A DNA stretch of 7,297 nucleotides, taken from contig CAMYCP010000061.1 of the NCBI GenBank assembly GCA_947254385.1, positions 1-7,297 on the forward strand, in the 5' to 3' direction. Positions 1-5,341 of the stretch are shown piece after piece. Made by a program: the position numbers and the translations under genes. The notes beneath the pieces are model-generated. The model saw only the letters and a program-made list of their open reading frames with translations, was not told the DNA's origin and did no database searches. Source of the DNA: an uncultured Filifactor sp. GTDB taxonomy: Bacteria > Bacillota > Clostridia > Peptostreptococcales > Filifactoraceae. Within the stretch, counting starts at the first letter, position 1, and each line of letters opens with the position of its first letter.

Positions 1-35
1 GAAATTTTTGCAAGTTTTTATTATAAAAAATCATG

Positions 36-64
36 TTTACAATAAAATAAAACTATGCTATATT
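36..64 (+). promoter_or_regulatory. Sigma-A type promoter of the glycyl-tRNA synthetase T-box leader
   Basis: TTTACA (36-41) and TATATT (59-64) are separated by exactly 17 bases. A TG at 56-57, one base before the -10 box, makes it an extended -10. Transcription would start near 71, just where the T-box stem I region begins, which supports the assignment. No other gene lies between this promoter and the leader. Assignment is by consensus match and position only. Confidence 0.7.
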
Positions 65-70
65 GTAGTT

Positions 71-270
71 GAGCGATGAAGAAGAGAAGTATTCATATTG
101 TCCGTTTAAAGAGAGGCGCCGGTTGATGAGAGGCGTTCGGTATATATGATGAAAGGCACTTTGGAGCTTATAAAAAAAGAGACGCTTTTGTAAGCGTAAT
201 TAGGGTGGAACCGCGGAAAATCAACTTTCGTCCCTTGGCTTTTCAAGCCTTGGAATGAAAGTTTTTTTAT
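71..270 (+). promoter_or_regulatory. T-box riboswitch (tRNA-Gly responsive) upstream of the glycyl-tRNA synthetase gene
   Basis: This leader senses uncharged tRNA-Gly and permits read-through into the synthetase gene. Visible parts in order are: the stem I AGTA motif (88-91); the AGAGAGG-type apical loop region (110-116); a specifier loop in which GGC (155-157), a glycine codon, precedes CTTTGGAGC in the usual register; stem III (182-187 paired with 192-197); and the invariant T-box AGGGTGGAACCGCGG (202-216). The bulge bases TGGA (206-209) complement a tRNA ending UCCA, and U is the usual discriminator of bacterial tRNA-Gly, so specifier and bulge agree. AGGG (202-205) can pair with CCCT (232-235) as antiterminator, competing with the terminator. 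The glycine class is further supported by the gene that follows. Confidence 0.95.
223..268 (+). terminator. T-box intrinsic terminator
   Basis: AACTTTC (223-229) pairs with GAAAGTT (257-263), continuing inward through GTCC/GGAAT and GGCTT/AAGCC (237-241 with 245-249). Seven T residues follow (262-268). The CCC at 232-234 is shared with the antiterminator, so the two folds exclude each other. It is expected to stop transcription when tRNA-Gly is charged. Confidence 0.9.
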
Positions 271-280
271 TTTCGGGCAT

Positions 281-1666
281 TTGGAAAAAACAATGGAAAA
301 AATTGTGGCACTCTCCAAAGTCAGGGGATTTATTTTTCCGGGTTCGGAAATTTACGGCGGACTTGCAAACACTTGGGATTATGGCCCGTTAGGGGTTGAA
401 CTTAAAAACAATATCAAAAAAGCGTGGTGGAAAAAATTTGTACAGGAATCCCCGTACAACGTGGGACTTGACGCCGCAATACTTATGAATCCCGAAACTT
501 GGGTAGCATCGGGACACGTCGGCAATTTTAGCGACCCTCTCTTAGACTGTAAAAAATGTAAATCCCGTTTCAGAGCGGATAAGCTCGTTTCTGAATATAT
601 AATCAAAAGAGACGGTGTGGAAACGAATGTGGACGGTTGGAGTCAGGAAGAACTTACAAAATTCATAAAAGAAAATAAAGTGCCGTGTCCGGATTGCGGC
701 TCAACGGATTTTACGGATATAAGAAAATTCAACTTGATGTTTAAGACCTTTCAAGGTGTGACTGAAGACAGTGCGAATATGATTTATCTAAGACCCGAAA
801 CCGCTCAGGGGATATTTGTAAATTTCAAAAATGTACAACGCTCCGCACGCAAAAAAATTCCGTTCGGGATAGCACAAATCGGCAAATCTTTCAGAAATGA
901 AATAACTCCCGGCAACTTTACGTTCAGAACACGTGAGTTTGAACAAATGGAGCTGGAATTTTTCTGTTCGCCCAAAGACGATTTAGAGTGGTTTCACTAC
1001 TGGAAAGATTACTGCAGGAAATTTTTATTGTCGCTTAATATGAATGAAAAAAATCTCAGACTGAGAGACCACGAAAAAGAAGAACTCTCACACTACAGTA
1101 AAGCCACGACGGATTTTGAATATCTGTTCCCGTTCGGTTGGGGCGAACTTTGGGGAGTTGCGGATCGTACGGACTTTGATTTAAAGAGCCATATGAAACA
1201 ATCCGGTGTTGATATGCATTATCAAGACCCGACAACTAACGAAAAATATATTCCCTACTGCATAGAACCGTCGCTTGGAGCGGATAGAGTGACGCTCGCC
1301 TTTTTGATAGATGCGTATGATGAAGAAACGCTTGAAGACGGCACGACACGCAACGTCTTGAGATTTCATCCGTATCTTGCGCCATTTAAAGCCGCCGTAC
1401 TGCCCCTTACAAAAAAATTATCCGAACCTGCACTTAAACTATACGGCGAACTTTCAAAATATTTCAATGTGGATTACGATGAAACCGGCAGCATCGGCAA
1501 ACGTTACAGAAGACACGATGAGGCGGGAACACCGTTTTGTTTGACATACGACTTCGATTCGTTGGACGATAATTCCGTAACTGTAAGGGACAGAGACAGC
1601 ATGGAACAAGTCAGAATAAAAATCGATGATTTGAAAAATTATATAGAAGAAAGACTACAATTTTAA
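281..1666 (+). CDS. glyQS: Glycine--tRNA ligase, single-chain (alpha2) type
   Basis: This cytoplasmic class II aminoacyl-tRNA synthetase charges tRNA-Gly with glycine using ATP. The 461 residues match the usual length of the single-chain family (often named glyS or glyQS), not the separate alpha/beta subunit form. The N-terminal [18 protein letters not shown] (21-38) is a family signature. Cys90, Cys93, Cys136 and Cys139 form a CxxC...CxxC pair expected to bind zinc in the insertion domain. Class II motif 2 is around [19 protein letters not shown] (204-222) and motif 3 is GADR (333-336). The anticodon-binding domain covers about 363-461. A TTG at 281 gives the N-terminus MEKTMEKIV, which resembles relatives, but no convincing Shine-Dalgarno precedes it. 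ATG at 293 is an alternative, with a weak GGA 7 bases upstream. Expression is controlled by the T-box leader immediately before it, and a terminator follows. Confidence 0.97.
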   Translation: MEKTMEKIVALSKVRGFIFPGSEIYGGLANTWDYGPLGVELKNNIKKAWWKKFVQESPYNVGLDAAILMNPETWVASGHVGNFSDPLLDCKKCKSRFRADKLVSEYIIKRDGVETNVDGWSQEELTKFIKENKVPCPDCGSTDFTDIRKFNLMFKTFQGVTEDSANMIYLRPETAQGIFVNFKNVQRSARKKIPFGIAQIGKSFRNEITPGNFTFRTREFEQMELEFFCSPKDDLEWFHYWKDYCRKFLLSLNMNEKNLRLRDHEKEELSHYSKATTDFEYLFPFGWGELWGVADRTDFDLKSHMKQSGVDMHYQDPTTNEKYIPYCIEPSLGADRVTLAFLIDAYDEETLEDGTTRNVLRFHPYLAPFKAAVLPLTKKLSEPALKLYGELSKYFNVDYDETGSIGKRYRRHDEAGTPFCLTYDFDSLDDNSVTVRDRDSMEQVRIKIDDLKNYIEERLQF

Positions 1667-1690
1667 CAAGATATTCATAAAAAATACAAA

Positions 1691-1736
1691 AAATGCTGAA
1701 TTCAACAAAATAAAATGTTGAAATTCAGCATTTTTT
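1691..1736. terminator. Bidirectional intrinsic terminator between converging genes
   Basis: AAATGCTGAATTCAACA (1691-1707) pairs with the segment 1716-1733. The stem is about 17 bp with a single bulged A at 1721 and an 8-base loop. On the plus strand it is followed by TTTTTT (1731-1736). On the minus strand the preceding A-rich run (about 1680-1693) reads as a U-tract. It therefore serves both the synthetase gene (ending 1666) and the VanW-domain gene arriving from the right (ending 1771). Confidence 0.9.
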
Positions 1737-1770
1737 ATAAAAAATTACTTTTGCGTAGTTTATTTTAAGT

Positions 1771-2634
1771 CTAATTTCTGCTGTATGAAGAATTGAATTT
1801 GTCGGTTTTTACGATTTGTCCGTTGCGTTTTACCACACGAGTTACGGTAGTTCTATTGCCTGTAGTGTACGATTTGATATCGGTTACAAACGGCACCGTA
1901 GATTCGGTTGCAACGATTTTTATAGTGAGGTTGGAACCGTCGGCGGATGTTTTTATCTGTACGGGTACTTCATACACGTTTTTAAATTTGAAGTTAAGCT
2001 CCGGATAGTTTACGGTCGCATCGAATCCCGCCGGCAGGTAATGTACTCTCATGCTGTGCGCTCTTCTTTGTTTGATGTCCATACCGCTTCTTAAAGCGGC
2101 GTTGAACAATGTGGAAGACACTTGACAAAGTCCTCCGCCGTACCCTCGGGCATCCTGTCCGTTTGCGAAAACACCCGATAATTTATAGCCTTGCGCTTTG
2201 CCGGCAGGACCTACGGTTTTATTGAAGTCGAAAGTTTCGCCGGGTTTAACGATGACACCGTTTAGACTGTTTGCGGCACGATTTACGTTAAATTTGCGAT
2301 TGTAGGATGAGTTGTTGTATTTTGTGGTGCATGAACCTAAAGAGGTCGGGATTTTTTCTCTCGGTTTTTCAATCGGGCCGTTCGGTGAATTGTAATCTTT
2401 TTCCAGTGAGTCGAGTATCATGATGAAATCATCGGGTTCGTATGTGTCTTCAGATGTGATTTTTTCGGGGTCGGATAGCTGAACATCTGAAGTTTCCTCA
2501 GGGATATTCACTTCTTCGGTTTCGGATACATTGACATTTGGAGTTTCGGTTTCATTTTCCGCAAATGCAAAAGATGGCGTGAGTACAAGCAAACTTAATG
2601 ACAACGCCAAATAAAACGCATATTTTCTTTTCAA
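1771..2634 (-). CDS. Secreted VanW-family protein
   Basis: The 287-residue exported protein belongs to the VanW family, named after an accessory gene of some vancomycin-resistance clusters; its molecular function is not settled and its presence alone does not imply resistance. A signal peptide is clear: basic MKRK, a hydrophobic core to about residue 18, and likely signal peptidase I cleavage after AFA (23-25). No lipobox is present. Residues 26-70 are an acidic, Glu/Asp/Thr-rich, probably disordered linker. The VanW domain spans about 97-235 and includes NVNRAANSLNGVIVKPGETF (116-135), GGGLCQVSSTLFNAAL (166-181), AHSMRVHYLPAGFDATV (192-208) and FKFKN (215-219). The tail NGQIVK...SSY (271-284) is typical of such proteins. 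N-terminal peptidoglycan-binding repeats and a C-terminal G5 domain, common in larger VanW proteins, are absent. The start is TTG, fixed by AGGAGG six bases upstream. It is monocistronic, convergent with the synthetase and divergent from the transporter. Confidence 0.9.
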   Translation of the reverse strand: MKRKYAFYLALSLSLLVLTPSFAFAENETETPNVNVSETEEVNIPEETSDVQLSDPEKITSEDTYEPDDFIMILDSLEKDYNSPNGPIEKPREKIPTSLGSCTTKYNNSSYNRKFNVNRAANSLNGVIVKPGETFDFNKTVGPAGKAQGYKLSGVFANGQDARGYGGGLCQVSSTLFNAALRSGMDIKQRRAHSMRVHYLPAGFDATVNYPELNFKFKNVYEVPVQIKTSADGSNLTIKIVATESTVPFVTDIKSYTTGNRTTVTRVVKRNGQIVKTDKFNSSYSRN

Positions 2635-2640
2635 AATTTA

Positions 2641-2646
2641 CCTCCT
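2641..2646 (-). promoter_or_regulatory. Ribosome binding site fixing the TTG start of the VanW-family gene
   Basis: Read on the minus strand, a perfect AGGAGG lies six bases before TTG at 2634-2632. The next codons encode the KRK of the signal peptide, so this rare start codon is well supported. Confidence 0.9.
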
Positions 2647-2730
2647 CATTTTAATAAATTGAATGTGCAATAAATCAAAAAAAGTTTTTCGGATAATTTT
2701 TTGCATATTCATACAATTACTTACATATTT

Positions 2731-2759
2731 ATAATATTATATCATGTAGAAAAAATCAA
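2731..2759 (-). promoter_or_regulatory. Candidate promoter of the VanW-family gene
   Basis: On the minus strand TTGATT (2759-2754) and TATTAT (2736-2731) are separated by 17 bases, predicting a start near 2724 and a leader of about 90 bases. An overlapping TATAAT (2741-2736) is a better -10 but has only a 12-base spacer to the same -35. The region is very AT-rich, so chance matches are likely. A plus-strand promoter for the divergent transporter should also lie here; TTACTT (2717-2722) and TATCAT (2740-2745), 17 bases apart, is a weaker candidate. Confidence 0.35.
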
Positions 2760-2785
2760 TTTATTACATTATGAAAACAATTCAC

Positions 2786-2790
2786 GAGGA
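2786..2790 (+). promoter_or_regulatory. Ribosome binding site deciding the start of the MATE transporter
   Basis: GAGGA lies four bases before ATG at 2795. The upstream in-frame ATG at 2771 is preceded only by A/T-rich sequence with no Shine-Dalgarno, so 2795 is the better start. Confidence 0.6.
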
Positions 2791-2794
2791 TTAT

Positions 2795-4141
2795 ATGAAA
2801 AAAAGCAATTCAATTATTTTAACCGAAGGCAAAATTTTACCCGCCATACTTAATTTGACATGGCCCATGATAGGTACATCGCTGCTTATGATGCTCTATA
2901 GCTTTACCGACATTTGGTGTGTCAGCCGTATAGGCAGCAATGCCGTTTCAGCCGTCGGCACGGGCGGGTTTGTACTGTGGTTTTCGGTAGCCGGAGCCTC
3001 TATATTTCGTTTAGGCACTCAAGTAAAAGTAAGTCACGCTTTAGGAAGAAGAGATGAAAACTCTGCAAAATCTTATGCGCTTTCCGGCATTCATTCAGCT
3101 TTTCTGTGCGGAGTTATAATGCTTTTTATCGTGTTATTTTTTGCCGATGATTTTATAAATTTTTTTAAATTCAAAGATGTTACCGTGATTTTAATGTGTA
3201 AAGCGTATCTGTTTCCGATTGCTCTCTCCATGCCGTTTTCTTTTTTAAATCCGGTATTTACAGGACTCATAACCGCATCGGGGCGCAGTCGATATCCGTT
3301 TTTTATAAATCTCATAGGATTGTGTATAAATATACCTTTGAATTTTTTGTTAGTGTTCGGGCTGTTTAATTTTCCTTCAATGGGCGTTAAGGGTGCGGCT
3401 TTTTCCACCATGACATCTCAAGTTGTAATGTGCATTTGTTTTGTTTTTGTTATCAAGAAATTAAATATTCCGTTTTATGATTTTAAATTATTTGTTTGGC
3501 CGGATATTAAAAAATCCTATGAGATTACTAAAACGGGGCTGCCTTACGGCATACAGGATATGTGTTTTGCCGCAATTTCCGTTGTGATAGGTAGATTTGT
3601 CGCATTTTTCGGCAATTCCGAGATATCGGCGCAAAAAATCGGCTCTCAGCTTGAGGGACTTTCATGGCAGACGGCGGACGGTTTTTCGTCGGCACTTTCA
3701 GTTTTTGTGGGACAAAATTATGCGGCTGAAAAATTTGACAGAGTAAAAAAAGGATATTTTGTGACATTGGCTTTTTCCTGCACAATAGGTTTAATAGCGT
3801 GTCTCATATTTTGCTTTGCGGGAGATAAGTTATTTTCATTATTTTTTAAAGATGATTTAGAGGCGGTATCCGCCGGTAAAGAATATCTTTTTATACTTGG
3901 ATTTTCACAAATTTTTATGTGTATTGAGATAACGACGGCGGGATTTTTTAACGGCACGGGCGATACCGTTACGCCGTCCGTAGTGGGTGTAGTTTTTACA
4001 GCGCTCAGAATACCGTTTGCTTATGCTCTATCCAAGACGGAACTTGCTATAAACGGGATATGGCTTACGATTTGTGTTTCAAGTGTAATTAAAGGTGTTT
4101 TTTTAGTTATTCTTCTGATTAAAAAGAAAAAGTTGATATAA
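2795..4141 (+). CDS. MATE-family efflux transporter
   Basis: This inner-membrane antiporter belongs to the MATE group (MatE domain, two repeats) and is expected to export organic cations, drugs or metabolites in exchange for Na+ or H+. The substrate cannot be read from sequence. The 448 residues from the ATG at 2795 fit the usual 440-470 and the expected 12 membrane helices. Family-typical segments are PMIGTSLLMMLYSFTDIW (24-41), the loop ALGRRDENSAKSYALSG with cytoplasmic positive charge, GFSSALSVFVGQNYAAE (296-312) in the second repeat, and GFFNGTGDTVTPS (383-395). The tail is basic (KKKK). An ATG at 2771 would add MKTIHEDY but lacks a ribosome site. No terminator is evident after the stop codon, so some read-through into the response regulator gene is possible, although that gene has its own promoter. 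Nothing links its substrate to the envelope genes on either side. Confidence 0.93.
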   Translation: MKKSNSIILTEGKILPAILNLTWPMIGTSLLMMLYSFTDIWCVSRIGSNAVSAVGTGGFVLWFSVAGASIFRLGTQVKVSHALGRRDENSAKSYALSGIHSAFLCGVIMLFIVLFFADDFINFFKFKDVTVILMCKAYLFPIALSMPFSFLNPVFTGLITASGRSRYPFFINLIGLCINIPLNFLLVFGLFNFPSMGVKGAAFSTMTSQVVMCICFVFVIKKLNIPFYDFKLFVWPDIKKSYEITKTGLPYGIQDMCFAAISVVIGRFVAFFGNSEISAQKIGSQLEGLSWQTADGFSSALSVFVGQNYAAEKFDRVKKGYFVTLAFSCTIGLIACLIFCFAGDKLFSLFFKDDLEAVSAGKEYLFILGFSQIFMCIEITTAGFFNGTGDTVTPSVVGVVFTALRIPFAYALSKTELAINGIWLTICVSSVIKGVFLVILLIKKKKLI

Positions 4142-4145
4142 AATT

Positions 4146-4174
4146 TTGACTGAAACGCATTTGTATTGTACACT
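4146..4174 (+). promoter_or_regulatory. Promoter of the walR-orf-walK cluster
   Basis: TTGACT (4146-4151; five of six consensus bases) and TACACT (4169-4174; four of six) are separated by 17 bases. They begin five bases after the transporter stop codon and lie about 40 bases before the walR start. The predicted leader of roughly 30 bases carries a good AAGGA site (4201-4205), six bases before the ATG. This suggests the signalling genes are transcribed independently of the transporter. Confidence 0.6.
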
Positions 4175-4211
4175 ATAGGCAGGTATATATATTTTTTGGA
4201 AAGGAACGGAT

Positions 4212-4922
4212 ATGAAAAACGTAGTTTTGATTGTGGAAGACGAAGCGCCTATTTCCGATATTTTAAGTTTTAATTTAAAAAAAGAAGGATATGAAGTCAG
4301 AACCGCCTTTGACGGTGAAGAGGGATTAAAAAAAGCCTTGGAAAAAGATGTGGATTTAGTCCTTTTGGACGTTATGCTTCCGGTTATGGACGGGTTTGAG
4401 GTGTGCAAAAGAATAAGGATTTCATCCTCCGTACCCGTTATAATCGTAACCGCAAAGGAAGAAGAAGTCGATAAAGTCCTCGGTTTGGAACTTGGAGCGG
4501 ATGATTATATAACCAAACCTTTCAGCATGAGAGAACTCATAGCGCGCGTAAAAGCCAACATACGCCGAAACTCGATGTTACCGACGACGGAAGACGAAAC
4601 TGCCGGTACTGCCGGTTCGGATATTTTAAACGTGCGGGATCTTACCATAGATTCATCGAGATATGAAGTTAAAAAGCGCGGACAATTGTTGGAACTTACC
4701 GTTAGAGAATACGAACTTTTAAAATATCTTGCGCAAAACAAAGATCAGGTGTTTTCAAGGGAACAACTGCTTGAACAGGTATGGGATTATGAATATTACG
4801 GCGACATCAGAACTGTCGATGTGACTGTGAGACGGCTTAGAGAAAAACTGGAGGATAATTCTTCAGATCCCGATTACATAATGACTAAAAGAGGTTTGGG
4901 ATATTATTTTAAAGACAAGTAA
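4212..4922 (+). CDS. walR: WalR-like OmpR/PhoB-family response regulator
   Basis: A cytoplasmic DNA-binding regulator, phosphorylated by its partner kinase; in model Firmicutes WalR controls cell-wall hydrolase genes. The receiver domain (about 3-118) has the acidic pocket Glu9/Asp10, phospho-acceptor Asp53 in LLDVMLP, Thr80 and Lys102 (TKPF). The winged-helix effector domain (about 130-234) ends with the recognition segment DIRTVDVTVRRLREKLEDN (198-216) and RGLGYY. Resemblance to Bacillus WalR is closest in NLKKEGYEV, EVDKVLGLELGADDYITKPF (85-104) and RTVDVTVRRLREK. Thr101, whose equivalent in B. subtilis WalR is phosphorylated by the Ser/Thr kinase PrkC, is kept. The length of 236 is standard. 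It is the first gene of its cluster, with its own promoter. PhoP/PhoB paralogues are the main alternative, but the partner kinase's architecture favours WalR. Confidence 0.9.
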   Translation: MKNVVLIVEDEAPISDILSFNLKKEGYEVRTAFDGEEGLKKALEKDVDLVLLDVMLPVMDGFEVCKRIRISSSVPVIIVTAKEEEVDKVLGLELGADDYITKPFSMRELIARVKANIRRNSMLPTTEDETAGTAGSDILNVRDLTIDSSRYEVKKRGQLLELTVREYELLKYLAQNKDQVFSREQLLEQVWDYEYYGDIRTVDVTVRRLREKLEDNSSDPDYIMTKRGLGYYFKDK

Positions 4923-4945
4923 TATTTTCTTTTTAAGAGAATAAA

Positions 4946-5263
4946 ATGGGGGAAAGACTTTTGTCCGCCGGAGAAAATGTTGAACTTAAACTTCAAATTG
5001 AACAGGATTTTATGAATGAACTCGGCACACTTCAAGCAAAACTTGAACGTATGAAGGTACCCAAAAAATATAGGGAAGTTCATAAAGAAATTGTGAAAAA
5101 ATATGCACAAGTGGCGGAAGAACTGGATTATAGTCTGCGCGGTGAAATTACCGGCAACGAATATTTAAAGAAAAAGGGTAAGGCGATAAAAGAAGAACAC
5201 GATATGGAAGAAGTTAAACGTACAGTGGATATGATAAAGGAACATACGCAATTTGCAAGATGA
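4946..5263 (+). CDS. Uncharacterised 105-residue helical protein between walR and walK
   Basis: I do not recognise the family. The product is small, very hydrophilic and rich in Lys and Glu, with no signal peptide, membrane segment or cysteine, so it should be cytoplasmic. Residues about 14-63 and 71-100 have regularly spaced Leu/Ile/Val/Met among charged residues, as in amphipathic helices or a coiled coil (for example ELGTLQAKLERMKVPKKY, 25-42). Codon use looks like its neighbours', and the frame is open throughout a region with no other candidate, so it is probably a real gene. The ATG at 4946 is 23 bases after walR, with only a weak AGAGA site (4936-4940). ATG at 5012 (residue 23) is a possible alternative. 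It is surely co-transcribed with walR and walK, which points to a role in that pathway, such as binding the regulator or kinase; this is inference from position only. Confidence 0.75.
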   Translation: MGERLLSAGENVELKLQIEQDFMNELGTLQAKLERMKVPKKYREVHKEIVKKYAQVAEELDYSLRGEITGNEYLKKKGKAIKEEHDMEEVKRTVDMIKEHTQFAR

Positions 5264-5313
5264 TAAAAATTTTTAAGAAAGGGCTGAAAAGCGGACCGGA
5301 CGATAGAAAATAG
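5260..5313 (+). CDS. Possible 17-residue ORF overlapping the end of the 105-residue gene
   Basis: ATG at 5260-5262 overlaps the upstream stop codon as ATGA, the classic arrangement for translational coupling. It encodes MIKIFKKGLKSGPDDRK, a short basic peptide, and ends at TAG (5311-5313), inside the loop of the hairpin at 5284-5329. If translated, it could act as a leader that carries ribosomes toward the walK start 28 bases downstream. It may equally be a chance ORF: it is very short and the sequence gives no protein-level support. Confidence 0.25.
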   Translation: MIKIFKKGLKSGPDDRK

Positions 5314-5329
5314 AAGTCCGTAATTTCAG
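5284..5329 (+). promoter_or_regulatory. Hairpin directly upstream of walK
   Basis: CTGAAA (5284-5289) pairs with TTTCAG (5324-5329). After a small internal loop, GCGGAC (5291-5296) pairs with GTCCGT (5316-5321, one G-T pair), giving 12 bp in all with a 19-base loop. A tandem CGGAC (5292-5296 and 5297-5301) allows either copy to pair with GTCCG, so two inner folds are possible. No T-tract follows, so it is not an intrinsic terminator. It lies between a purine-rich AAGAAAGGG (5275-5283) and the walK TTG at 5342, and may control walK translation or mRNA processing. Confidence 0.5.
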
Positions 5330-5341
5330 TAAAATAAAAAC

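Noticed and set aside
1793..2094. Plus-strand open frames opposite the VanW-family gene
   Set aside because: They lie entirely within the coding sequence of a recognised family on the other strand and have no family features of their own.
1771..2634. Vancomycin-resistance locus
   Set aside because: A VanW-domain protein alone is common in clostridia; no vanH, ligase, vanX or vanY gene is present, and the nearby two-component system is WalRK-like rather than VanRS.
2771..2794. Upstream ATG giving the MATE transporter eight more residues (MKTIHEDY)
   Set aside because: No Shine-Dalgarno precedes 2771, whereas GAGGA stands just before the ATG at 2795, where a typical MATE N-terminus begins.
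3091..3957. Several minus-strand open frames opposite the MATE gene
   Set aside because: They are antisense shadows of a well-supported gene, with no ribosome sites and no recognisable domains.
4142..4211. Terminator between the MATE gene and walR
   Set aside because: No stable inverted repeat with a T-tract could be found; the segment is better explained as a promoter and leader.
5284..5329. walK leader hairpin as an intrinsic terminator
   Set aside because: The stem is followed by TAAAATAAAAAC, with no T-run, so intrinsic termination is unlikely on the plus strand.
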